Part shown: one piece after another, positions 34,755 through 45,800 of the stretch
Layout of the letters: every line of letters starts with the position of its first letter
Numbering within the stretch: position 1 is the first letter of the stretch
Assembly: GCA_026874595.1 (NCBI GenBank)
Contig: CM049322.1
Span: 54,029,386 to 54,093,385, forward strand
Direction: 5' to 3'
DNA: 64,000 bases
Origin: Sipunculus nudus
Taxonomy: Eukaryota > Annelida > Sipuncula > Golfingiida > Sipunculidae
The notes under the pieces: generated by a model
The model's database searches: none
What the model saw: only the letters and a program-made list of their open reading frames with translations
Told to the model about the DNA's origin: nothing
Position numbers and translations under genes: made by a program

Positions 34755-36320
34755 CAGGACCCCGCATAGTTACATACAGGAAACTATGGTAACATGATGA
34801 GTATTATAGTCAATTTTCAATACCTATAGAAAAATCTTAATTAACTGCAAGCGTCTGTAGTCACATAAAAGGAAACTTTTGTCACGTGAAGTATTTATTG
34901 TCAATTTTCAAAGCATATATTAGTTTTGTAGTTTCCATAAATCTCATTTTATATAACATAATTTAGAATATTATTAGAAAATAATCAGATAAGTAATTTT
35001 TTGTAAAAATTACTTAAAATAATTTATTTCTAATTCATATTATTATGGGCGGACACAGGTAGTGCCCACATGGGCCCATGAGGGCATTGTCCAGATTGCA
35101 CTGCATTGTTCCACATGTGGGCCCATGGCGGGTTCCATGTGGCATGTTCGTATTTGTTACAAAATAAAAAATAATAAAAACAATGATATATTATTAAATC
35201 TTTGAGAAGTAATTAATTAACTGCGAAATTGTTCTACGTGACGTATGTTCATGTTTTTTTATCTATTTAAACTCATCACAAGATTTACTTCTCAACTGAG
35301 ATTAGGTCGAGGGAGCCACGCGGGCTAATTCACAAGGGTCCCTCCAGGCTAGCCTATGTAATACCAGTATAAACCACTTTTCTGGATAATAAACGTATAA
35401 AGTCCGTATTTACCCAGCCAAAATATCCTATAGTTTACTATTTACATGTATAGTAACCCATAGGGGTTACAGAAAAATATAGGAAACGAAGTAGTAATAT
35501 TTGGGGTATTATAGAAAATTTTTAATGCCTCCAGGAAAATCACAGCTTGGAATAGGACCCCATAGTAACATATAGGAAACTATGGTAACATGATGAATAT
35601 TATAGTCAAGTTTCAATACCTAAAGAAAATTCTTAATTAACTGCAGGAGTCTATAGTCACATATAAGAAACTTTAGTAACGTGGAGTATTTTTGTCAATT
35701 TTCAAAGCATATATTAGTTTGTAGTTTCCTTTAACATTATTTAATGTAAGCATAAAGTAAAGCTATAGTTAATATTAAAATAACTATCATTTATATAGAA
35801 CAGTACTAGTGCATGTAGGTAGTGCCCACATGGGGCCCATGAGGACATTGTCCAGTTCGTCCTGCATTGTTCCCCATGTGGGCCCATGGCGGGCCCCACG
35901 TGGCAAGTTCGTTTGGTTACATAAAATAAACAACAATAATATATTATTATCTTTGAAAAGTAATTATTAAACTGCGAAATTGTTCTACGTGACGTATTTT
36001 CATGTATTTGTCTATTTAAACTCATCGCAGGATTTACTTCTGAAATAAGATTAGGTCGAGGGAGAAAGGTGGGTTAAGTCACAAGGGTCCCTCCAGGATT
36101 GTCGATGTAATACCCATATAAACATCACATTTCTGGATAATAACCATATAAAGTCCGTATTTACCCAGCCAAAATATCCTATAGTTTACTATATACATCT
36201 ATAGTAACCTATAGGGGTTACAGTAAAATATAGGAAATTAATTAGTAATATATTTAAGGTATTATAGTTAATTTTCAATGTCTCTAGGAAAAACACAGCT
36301 AGGAGTAAGACCCCATAGTT
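34755..36320. repeat. Two-copy tandem repeat, unit about 0.75-0.8 kb
   Basis: The block starting GACCCC(G/A)TAGT.ACATA.AGGAAACTATGG recurs at about 34759, 35568 and 36309, giving two full units and the beginning of a third. Each unit contains a palindrome-rich part with GGGCCCATG (35064-35130, 35830-35900), AACTGCGAAATTGTTCTACG, TAGGTCGAGGGAG and CCTATAGTTTACTAT. The minus-strand frame 35741-36025 is repeat sequence. Moderate divergence between units suggests an old duplication. Confidence 0.85.
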
Positions 36321-36439
36321 ACATATAGGAAGCTATGGAAACATGATGAATATTATGAATATAATCAGATAAATAAATATTATAAAATATTAATAAAGTA
36401 ATTTATTTCTTATTTATATTATTGAATATGTATTCAAAT

Positions 36440-36692
36440 ATTCTATTTTTTAATGCTTTTAATATTATTTTTTTCATTATAATTATCATTTGAATTACAA
36501 TAATTATTTATATTACATTATGTTATATTAATATAATGTCATTAATATATTATTTCTGATTAAATATTCTATTTTTTAATGCTATTAATATTATTTTTTC
36601 ATTATAATTATCATTTGAATTACAATAATTATTTATATTACATTATGATATCTTAATATAATGTCATTAATATATTATTTCTGATTTTATGA
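36440..36692. repeat. 127-bp tandem duplication in extremely AT-rich DNA
   Basis: The sequence from TTCTATTTTTTAATGC at 36440 repeats almost exactly from 36567. Both copies contain ATTATCATTTGAATTACAA and end in CATTAATATATTATTTCTGA. No coding content. Confidence 0.9.
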
Positions 36693-37079
36693 TAAATTTT
36701 AATTTTGATAACTAAATATTGCAATAAGAGGCCCAATGATAGTTATAACGAAAATAATATATTCATAGTATTAAAAAATATCATATTAATAATAAATAAT
36801 CAGATAAATATTATAAAATATTAATAAAATAATTTAATTTTTAGTTTATTTATATTTTTATTTTAAATGAATCTTATATTTATTTAACTTAATAAGAACA
36901 ACTTAAATTGAATATCAGGTTTTAATATATCTCATATTTTCAGAAAACCCTTAACTAATCTTCAAAATGTCAGTTTTATATCTTGACCGTTTGTTAATAC
37001 TGTGCAATTTCAAGCAATTTAAACTGATGAATATAACGTTCACACAGTCTGACGACATATTTGCTTACAACGAAAGAAC

Positions 37080-37353
37080 TATTTCGTGTAGCGTAATCCG
37101 CGGTCTCTTTGACGTCACGCCGCGTGTGGGCCCGCGTAGTGATAAAAAGGAGTGCACTATAGTCATGTCGTCTGCTGGGCGGGACTGTCAGGCGGGGATA
37201 TTTCGGCATGTAGAACACTAAGTTTCGTTAAGAAGTTCATAATTTTATAGTTTCTACGTTCTATAGACTTCATTTTCACAGAGGATACAATATTACTGGA
37301 GTACGCTTTTTCTACAGTGTTTGATAAACGGTTAAGCGCAACGAGTTGCCAAA
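37080..37353 (+). promoter_or_regulatory. Candidate promoter and 5' UTR with a CRE
   Basis: A GC-rich patch in an AT-rich region contains a full palindromic cAMP-response element TGACGTCA (37110-37117), CGCG-rich words and GGGCGGG (about 37178). It precedes a candidate first coding exon by about 240 bp. CRE palindromes bind CREB/ATF factors and are common in animal housekeeping promoters. No TATA box is obvious. The frames 36967-37221 and 36994-37218 overlap it and look incidental. Confidence 0.4.
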
Positions 37354-37448
37354 ATGGCTATGTCAAGGTCTCAAGGACGCTGGTTTGTATTCCAGGATGT
37401 TCGGTGTCCGAAGTCGAAGGGCCTGCAAGACGCAAATAAATTGCTATG
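37354..37448 (+). CDS. Candidate first coding exon, unknown protein
   Basis: ATGGCTATG occurs in the good context GCCAAAATGG. It opens a 31-codon stretch starting MAMSRSQGRWFVFQDVRC, which runs into a consensus splice donor (TATG|GTGAGC) at 37448/37449. Codon content looks more coding-like than the surroundings, and a CRE-containing GC-rich patch lies upstream. The exon would end with two bases of a codon. I could not find a convincing next exon: the strong acceptors at about 37679, 38059 and 38229 all begin with A and would create TGA. A polypyrimidine acceptor at about 37867 begins with C and keeps the frame open for a while. It could also be a non-coding RNA exon. Confidence 0.3.
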
Positions 37449-38925
37449 GTGAGCCATGGATTACTGACAAACTATGCCATATGACCATGAATAATCACGT
37501 AATGCTCTTTAACTGAATCAATAATGTTACATTTTCACACGGTTTATCTATTACTTAGTGTTAGTGTTATTGTTAAAGATTGTCATGTAGATTTTAAAAT
37601 TTAATATTTTTTTATACAAATAACAATGTCACTGTAACTGTAAGTATATAGAAGTATATGTAAATACTTTTTTTGCAGATGTACATATAGGCTGTCATGT
37701 TGCCTTTTTTACTCTATATATCATGCCTTATCATGTATTATTTACACATTTTTTAAGGTTATTACCTATGTTTGGCTGGTTATTATTCAGAATTTGTAAC
37801 ATCATGACCATATTTTAAAAAAATTATCCATTAGGGTTTCAGTTTCTTTTCTTTTTTTTACCTACAGCAATAGGAAGTTTCATATTAAGTTCCCTATAAT
37901 AAAAAAAATCAATATGCTAATTAAATTATTTTATATTATTAATATATTTTGAAAATAGTTTGGTTTAGAGCAGTTCATGCAGAGAATTCTAGTAAATCTG
38001 ACACCTGATATCATGTGTCTTTGTATAGTATGCATGCTATGGTTTGTGTTTTTTTTTAGATCCACAGACAACAGGGAAAATTAAGTCCACATCGTTTAAT
38101 AGTATTAAAATGGATTTTTTTTATGAATAATATTCAAAGTTGATAATTTTTTTTTAATGTTAGTTTTTTTTTAAGTTCCTATTGTAAGTTAAGTGTTTAA
38201 AAATATTAAAACAAAGTTTTCTGCTTTAGATATATGGGAAAACACACATGAAAAAAAACCCTGGAGAGAACTCAACCCAACTTCCTATTCAAGCCCATAC
38301 ATATTGTCATTTTGGAGAACACTGCAGGGAATGTCAAGCAAGCAAAATAACAATGGATCTGGATCCTATGTTCTGAACAATTGATGAGTTCAATGTAAAA
38401 TTTACTCCATTAATGCACTCATTATATGTATTCAAAGGATAGTAGCACAAGTTGGAATAGGTGAAAGTCACACCAGAAACTCAGATTTTACGGACATATA
38501 TTTCGAATCTTTTTATGGAAGATTTAATGATACCAGGAATTATTCTATCTTTCAAGAATCCTTTTTTTGCGAAAGAAGGATTATTTATGTGCTGTTAAGT
38601 TTAAAAAGGTCAAAGTGGAGCCTAAATTGATGAATGGTGAATTTCTTGTTAAAAGAAAAAAACAATTTTCAGATGGGATGTGGCACACATATAAAGGACC
38701 ATAGAAAAGCGTAGAATAATCCCTTGGTAGATATAGTACTTTCAAGTTTCAGATGTATATTATCCATGTTATTTTGTAATTCTAAATAATGTTTGTAATT
38801 AACATTCTGGTGAACCACCAATAAAGTATGAAGTCCTTAATATTATGTTCAGAGTGATTTATTTGCTTTGAAAATTTCCCATTCAGTCTAGGGATAATTA
38901 TATGTTGAGCTCAGCTGACTAAAAG
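37449..38925. other. Possible intron and downstream intergenic DNA
   Basis: AT- and T-rich sequence with several acceptor-like polypyrimidine-AG sites. A 63-codon frame at 38193-38384 follows one of them but has no recognised domain. Confidence 0.3.
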
Positions 38926-39000
38926 TCATCTGAGCTATAGCCATGTCCATTGTCCGTCGTCCGGGCGTCCGTCCGTTAGTAGGGTATTTTTTTGTAACCG
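38926..39000 (+). repeat. Dispersed repeat end (CAGCTGA...GTCCGTCCGTT)
   Basis: TGAGCTCAGCTGAC...CATCTGAGCTATAG...GTCCGTCGTCCGG...GTCCGTCCGTT. The reverse complement of 56698-56765 has the same order of words, so two copies of one repeat family lie here in opposite orientation. Confidence 0.6.
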
Positions 39001-42000
39001 TTGGACATATGAATCCGAAATGCGACATATGGTAAGATGTCCTCCCAAAAAAACCCTACCATACTGAAAATTGGGTCGCTCATCTTCGTTCCTTTTAGAT
39101 ATTTAGGTAAAAATTAAATTTTCCATTTAAAGCCAGTTCTTAACTTTCAAGATCATCAAAATTTCTGATCTGATATTGATCATATTTGATATAAATATTT
39201 CTCTATATATTTGCCATGTATATACCAGAAATTAGTCAGTATTGTGTAATTTCTTGAAGTTGTGAGGCTTTTCTTATTTATAAGGCCTTACATATTTAAT
39301 AAAAAGTATCTCGAACAAAGAAATGAACAGTGATGGGAAGGAGAAGGGAAAAATAAAAAATAAATATAATTAAAACATTAAAGATATAAAAACCGCCATT
39401 TTTCCATATAAATTTTGCAAATGATGACATGAATAGATAGGAACTATATGTTCCCTTTTACAATGAGGAGTGCAAATAAAGTATTCTCAGTATCTACAGG
39501 ATATCCTTATTATTTTCTTGATGGGCCAGTGAAAAACTTTTAAAAAATCAAGATTTTTTCTTTTTAAACTTTTATCAATTTAAACATTTTTGTTAAACTA
39601 ATCAGTCCATTAAAACATTTTTGTAAAACCAATCAATATATTTTTCTTACTTAAACAACTTGAAAGTTTATAATAACCGGTATAGGACACTTGCTGCAAA
39701 TTAAACAATTAATTTTGAAGTATGTTATATGGTCGGTGGCAATAAAAAGCTAACAACAAGTAAAGGAAAGTTCAGGCAAATAAAAATAGCCATGTAATAT
39801 ACAATCTAATTACAAACGCACATGTTAGCAATATCAGGGTTCATCAGAGCCACCCAGTCAGAAATCAAGAAAAATAAGCAAACAGTCTTTTTCTTTAAAA
39901 TATCACTTAAAACATCTTTAAATTAGGATCTATCTGTTGTCAATCATCTAAAAAAACCCTCAGAAACACATTTAAAAAAAAACACAATATGTAAAATATG
40001 GTGAAACTATACCAGTCGGGAATTTAATCATATATATCAAATTAATTAAAAGTTTAACCCTTAGAAATGTAAACAAATGCAAGGAAAAATAACAAACTAA
40101 TATAAACAAATATATCAAACGCAGGTATATACTGATGATCATCATTTTAGAATGTTTTTTTTTTTTTTTTGCTGCAAACGATTCGGAGCCCTTAGAATAG
40201 CGGTATAACGCGGCATTGGCCACAAATAACACAGGTGCCTATCGCAATTTTTATCATTTTCATTGTGTGTATATTTGATTAAAGAGTTTATTTCCATAAG
40301 ACGACCTACCGGGCGCCCATGCGATTAGCTGCGATCGCCCAGCAGCCCTAGAAAGAGAGCCAATCACAGATTCATAGTACACTGCGCGCATGCGAGTGTA
40401 GTTTCATTCATGGGGTTTCATAGCGGGAAATAGTCCGTGCATGTGCAACAATTCCAGTGTTCACAAATGCGATGCTGCAAGCATAGGTATATGGCGATCG
40501 GATATCCAAATTAGCTTATTTCATTCTGAATTTTCAAAATCAAAACCTCATAGTCACATGTTCGCAGCCATTTTAACAAAGAGATTTAAATAGGTCGGTT
40601 TTTTCCGCCTTCGGCCTTAGGATTGCCTGTAGAGGATTTATCCACGCGATGTCAAGAATGTCGCTATAGTCCGTGACCCTCCGTGTAGGTTGATTCCGAA
40701 ACTGATCTCGGTAGGACCATATAAAAGCCGGACATTTTTGGACACCTCGTGGAGAATTTTACAAACCTCGTTGATATTATTTTGAATGTTTTCAAAAGTA
40801 AGCGGTCCATCATTACAAGTAGAATAACTGGCTATTATCAAATAAATTTAATTTGCATAATACGTAATAAATATTGGGGGGGGGGAGCTGCGTTAAAATA
40901 TACACGATCGGAATATACCTCCCGTGCTGTAGATCGGACACTGATTGTACGCCAATCCAGAAGCAAACCGCGCTCAATCAAGCTTAACTAACATGATCGT
41001 TCCAACTTGGTTAACGTTGTTCTGCCACGCAGCCGTACGAAGGGTTTAAAAGAAAGACTTAAGTGTGTAATGGCAAATTAAGCTAGTTATTGAAATATTT
41101 TTAGAGGCTCTCATTGTATCAATTGCATTGTCATGCAGCCCACTTTGGTCACTGGAGGGCATTCAATGCATCTCTCTGCTTACCCGATTCGTAATGGGTC
41201 ACTTAGGACATCCCCTGCTGTAACAAGTGTACATTAATTTTCATATCAACCCCCCCCCGGCACCAAATGTAATGTGAAACCTATCGTTTGAATTCTTCCT
41301 TAATTGACACCGAAATTACATTGAAATGTAAAGTTCACTTGGTTTTCTAGACATAATGAAATACTCTAAATAAATTAATTCTCTTTTCAATAATTTTGAC
41401 AAATTAAAATAAAATAAAACCCAACAGGATACGTAATATGATAATATATGAGCCAAATTATGGATTAATGAAGGTGCAATTTAAAATTGTAAATTCTGAA
41501 TCAAGTTAAATTTTCAGATATTTATTGTTTTGCAAATTTATAAAATATATATATTATTAGTGGTAAAAAAATAATACATGTGAATGTATAATGTGTTGTT
41601 TTTGGACAAAATTTGGGATAAATGAAGATGCTATTAAGAATTGTAAATCAACTTATATATTCAGATATATATATGATAAATTGCAAATGTATAATATTTA
41701 TAAACTTGAAAAAAAAGATTGATGTGATGAAAAGAATGAGGATCTTATGCAAATAATTTTTCATTATTTTTCTGCCTAAGTATAAGATATAATAAAATGA
41801 TTGGCTTTTTTTTCCACCTGTTTGTCTTTTTTTTAAATTTGTTACAATTATGAATAAACATTTCCTCCCGTAAGTACTGTTGCCTTAAATTTCACCTCTC
41901 ACCAGTAACACCCCCTTCCTCTTGCCATTAAGCACCTGCAGACTGGCCCATTAGTTTAATAGCAAATATATAAGGATTTATTAAATGAGAAAAAAATCAG

Positions 42001-42130
42001 TGTTATAAAAAAAGGATATAATTGAAACATATTATGTTCTTGCCTCAGCAGTATGTGACATAAAGGGACCAGTGCCATCTGTCCATCTTCTTTGTTTAAT
42101 CAACTCGTTTCCTATAAGCATTGTTTAATA
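39001..42130. other. Intergenic DNA with a GC-richer patch at 40.28-40.75 kb
   Basis: Mostly AT-rich. The patch 40276-40480 contains GCGCATGCG (40386-40394, NRF1-like) and CCAATCA (about 40360), which would suit a promoter. No following exon can be supported. A 67-codon minus frame (40638-40841) has plausible amino-acid content but no family I recognise. C homopolymers and AT-rich DNA fill the rest. Confidence 0.3.
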
Positions 42131-42136
42131 CCCCCC

Positions 42137-42212
<76 letters not shown>
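42137..42212. repeat. (CT)n microsatellite
   Basis: About 75 bp of nearly pure CT. The Ser/Leu-rich frame at 42092-42304 is its translation. Confidence 0.95.
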
Positions 42213-42217
<5 letters not shown>

Positions 42218-42384
42218 CTCCTCCTCCCTCTATCCAAACTTATCTTAAGCAACATATTTTTTTTTCATGATTGCATTATTAACGATAAGAGGCCAAAATA
42301 TTAATGTTTTACACAGTGAGTACAATACACATGTATACTTTTCAGATTTAGCTTATGTTCATTTGAAAATAAAATTTTCAATTT

Positions 42385-42505
42385 TTAGCCAACCTGCGAG
42401 CTTATGCGATGATGCGCCGTCGTGCGTAAGTGCGTCTTGTGTCGTGCGTCGTCTGTACGTTAACCATAGCTATCTCAAAAATGGCAGGAGCTAGCATCAT
42501 TTTTT
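42385..42505 (+). repeat. Dispersed repeat fragment, copy 1
   Basis: It contains GCGAGCTTATGCGATG, CGCCGTCGTGCG and CATAGCTATCTCAAAAATGG followed by GGAGCTAGCATCA and a T run. A second copy with the same word order lies at 43310-43420. It is a non-coding dispersed repeat. Confidence 0.75.
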
Positions 42506-43200
42506 TTTTGCAAATAATCAGTCACCTGAAAAACTATCGGATTTTGTTTAATTTTTTTTCTAACTGTATTTTCTTAGATTTTATAGGGAAAAAGCTAAAA
42601 AAGATTTAAAAATCTTCTTCTCCGAAACTGTCCAAGCAAATTGTCCAATATTTAATAGAAATTATCCCTGGAACAATCTCTCTCAAGTTTGTTCGAATGG
42701 TTCCAGTTCGGAGATTTTTGGCTGAGTAACAGGAGGTTAAACTTTGTCATCTGTCCAAAAACGCACACTAAAATGAAAATGATCTCAGTAACTTCTGGAG
42801 CTAGCAACACCAAATTTTATGCAAATGTTTTATCACATAAGTCATATCTTAAATTGAGGTATTGGTGGCGCCACTAACATTGACCTTTTTTACAAGCAAA
42901 AATGTAATTTTAGACTCTTCTAGCCTATACAGTTTTATGATGAAACTGTTAAGCTGATTGGCTTAAACTTTACAAGAATTATTTAATGGTAGGGTTCTGT
43001 CAGTTTTATAAGAATAGATTGGGTAAATGCAGCTTTTGCCAGTGTAGCCAATTGGAAAAGGCTTTCAGTGTTTGAAAACAGATTTGACATGCCAAGTTTC
43101 AACATGCCAAGTCAGGAGGTCACTCAGTTCAACCAGGTTAGGTCCAGACATCACCATGGCAACTGACCTGGCTCTGTTTGGTGTCTAGAAAATCTACACC

Positions 43201-43242
43201 TCTAGACACCTCGTCTAGACGTCTAGACACATCGTCTAGACG
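43201..43242. repeat. Tandem 21-bp perfect hairpin units (TCTAGA-rich)
   Basis: Two adjacent 21-bp units each read TCTAGAC, a 5-base loop (ACCTC or ACATC), GTCTAGA and CG. Each unit can fold into a perfect 7-bp stem. Five TCTAGA sites occur in 57 bp (43184-43240). Confidence 0.9.
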
Positions 43243-43309
43243 CAGAATGCCCAGATTAGAACTAGTGGAACTATATCTTTCAACTCTTTGAAAAAAACTT
43301 GGTTTGCAT

Positions 43310-43420
43310 TTATAGCAAATCTGTGAGCTTATGCGATGGTGTGCCGTCGTTCGTCGTCGTGCGTCATAGCTATCTCAAAAAGGGCAGGAGCTAGCATCAC
43401 CATTTTTTTTTTTTTTTTGC
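43310..43420 (+). repeat. Dispersed repeat fragment, copy 2
   Basis: It has GTGAGCTTATGCGATGG, GTGCCGTCGTTCGTCGTCG, CATAGCTATCTCAAAAAGGG and GGAGCTAGCATCA followed by a T run. It is the same family as 42385-42505, about 0.9 kb away in the same orientation. Confidence 0.75.
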
Positions 43421-44439
43421 TTTATTCTTGGCTAAACATTTAAAAATGTTCTTGTCCGAAACCATGCTGAAAAATTGCGCGTTCATCCGTCCCAATAATC
43501 ATCCCTGGCAAAAAAAGAAAAGAAAACATATCCGAAATATCCTGACTGATACATCCTAGTTTTATAATGTCTTAGGCCGAAAAATGCAGGTCTGAAACGT
43601 CCATTTTGCTGAAATCATAATGACGAAGGTAGATATGCAGGATATAAGAGGAACAATATTAAATTTAAAAAATAAACCTTCATTCATACTCCGAGACTTT
43701 GTACAGGTTCGCATTAGGCCTGTATGCCTTGTTTTGGGAGCATTTTATTTCAGCTTATAAATAAAATGTGTATCACATTATTCCTTGTTTTATAAGTGAC
43801 AGGTTCCATGATTATTTTATGCACATATCACTGTCACATAGCTGAAATAAGGATACTTCTAAATTATTTGATCATGAGAGACACCTCCACCTTTGATATA
43901 GTCCATAAAAGTACACATTATTAGTATGACAAATATATAGTTAATATGTAATTATCACTAGTGAGCAGGGCTATTTCCTCTGAGCTTTTCAAATGTGTGT
44001 GTATATATATAAGTTGTAGGAAATGGTTTTAAAATCATAATCGATGATTAAAAAATAAAAACGGCTGATGATCGAAAATTTAATCGATTATTTTATATAC
44101 TTTCTATATTACCGTGTAATCTACTGTATACTAGTACCATAAATATTGACCCTAGTAAACAGTCTGACTTTTACATCACTATTCATAATGAAACAATCCA
44201 TTCACCCGTAGCCAAGTCGAACTTGCCGACGGACGATTGTTGGCTGCCGCAAGGTTTTGTTGTGATGCTGTTTGCTATACATTGTTATTTGTGTTCGCAT
44301 ATCTCTGACAGGATTCTTTGCATATGCATGCATAATCATATTACCCGATTATGCAAAATGCAATCGATTAATTAATTTTGGAAAAAAGACCAGTCATCAA
44401 TCGATTAATCGGAACACCACTGTATTACACAGTGAAAAT
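43421..44439. other. AT-rich intergenic DNA
   Basis: No gene recognised. A 62-codon frame at 44272-44460 has no motif. Confidence 0.4.
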
Positions 44440-44690
44440 AGAAAAGTGGTAAAATGGTAAGCGTTCCCTGCTGACACCTGGTGAACCGGGTTCAATCCCG
44501 AGGGGCTATGAGAGCGAGTTGTAGTGGCCTGTCCAGGTCCCCCTGTTTCCTCCCCCTAACAGATTACCACACGCCACCAACCTTGCCATGGAGAATGCCT
44601 TGTGTTAGTTTTTGTGACCATTCATGTAAGATAAAGTGGCAAGTTTGTACATATAATTCTGGAACGAATAAATCATGCTCATGCTTTCAA
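44440..44690 (+). mobile_element. tRNA-derived SINE
   Basis: The head shows an A-box-like AAAGTGGTAAAATGGTAAGC and a B-box GGGTTCAATCCC (about 44488-44499) with tRNA-like spacing. A body follows (GTAGTGGCCTGTCCAGGT, CCTTGCCATGGAGAATGC) and the copy ends near TTCTGGAACGAATAAA. This is the organisation of a SINE transcribed by RNA polymerase III. The frame 44481-44720 is incidental. The end is approximate. Confidence 0.6.
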
Positions 44691-44799
44691 GAACAAAGAA
44701 AAATTGTCCAAAACACATAGTATTATCTAGGGCTTGTAAAAATTCACTTATATATGATTTTTAAAAAATCAATTTAAATAATCCTTTATTGATTTAATC

Positions 44800-45800
44800 C
44801 AACTTTATTTATATCAACTCCGTTTGCATGCAGTGATAAGCACTCCAAGGACCCTTGTGTCTGCTCCTGATTAGCCCTTTGGTAGCATTTCTTGGACCCC
44901 ATATACAGACCCCGCCTGTTACTCTCCATGGGCCCACATGTGTACACATGTTGGCCCCACGTCCTAGCCAACATTGGACCCGGGAGCAAAAAGTCACGGG
45001 TCCCACGGGGTTAGCCCATATGGGGCCCATGGACATGTACCACATGGGTCCCTTGTTTGGATGTAGTGACAAACCATCCAAGGACCCATGTGTTTTTCCC
45101 TGTTTAGCCCATTGGTAGCCATTCGTGGGCCCCATATACAGACCCCGCCTGGAACCCTCCATGGGCCCACATGTGTACCCATGTTGGCCCCACGTCCTAG
45201 CCAACATTGGTCCCGGGAGCAAAAAGTCACGGGTGCCCACGGGGTTAGCCGATATGGGGCCCATTGACATGTACCACAAGGGTCCCTTGTTTGCATGTAA
45301 TGACAAACCCTCCAAGGACCCATGTGTCTGCCCCTGTTTAGCCCATTGGTAGCCATTCGTGGGCTCCATATACAGACCCCGCCTGGTACCCTCCATGGGC
45401 CCATATGTGTACCCATGTTGGCCCCACGTCCTAGCCAACATTGGACCCGGGAGCAAAAAGTCACGGGTGCCCACTGGGTTAGCCCATATGGGGCCCATGG
45501 ACTTGTACCTCAAGGGTCCCTTGTTTGCATGTAGTGACAAACCCTCCAAGGACCCTTGTGTCTGCGCCTGTTTAGCCCATTGGTAGCCATTCGTGGGCCC
45601 CATATACAGGCCCCGCCTGGTACCCTCCATGGGCCCACATGTATACCCATGTTGGCCCCACGTCCTAGCCAACATTGGACCCGGGAGCAAAAAGTCACGG
45701 GTCCCCTTTGGGTTAGCCCATATGGGACCCATGGGTTTGTACATATTAGTCCCACATGGGCCCCTTGTTTGCATGCTATCTGGGTATGGTTCACTGATAT
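44800..45800. repeat. 234-bp satellite array, four and a bit units
   Basis: The word ATGTTGGCCCCACGTCCTAG recurs at 44948, 45181, 45415 and 45649, giving spacings of 233, 234 and 234. The unit is rich in palindromic words (GGGCCC, CCATGG, CATATG, ACATGT). Because the unit is 78 codons and nearly free of stops, long frames appear on both strands. The largest is 369 codons on the minus strand (44809-45918), with repeats containing GPMLARTWGQHGYTCGPME and a hydrophobic start (MSERVIVYLLFIIN). The lost base in the first unit shifts that frame near 44998. I read this as a satellite, not a gene, but the open frame is noted. Confidence 0.85.

Noticed and set aside
38193..38384. 63-codon frame as second exon of the 37.35-kb candidate gene
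   Set aside because: Joining at the acceptor near 38229 would create TGA, and no domain supports the frame.
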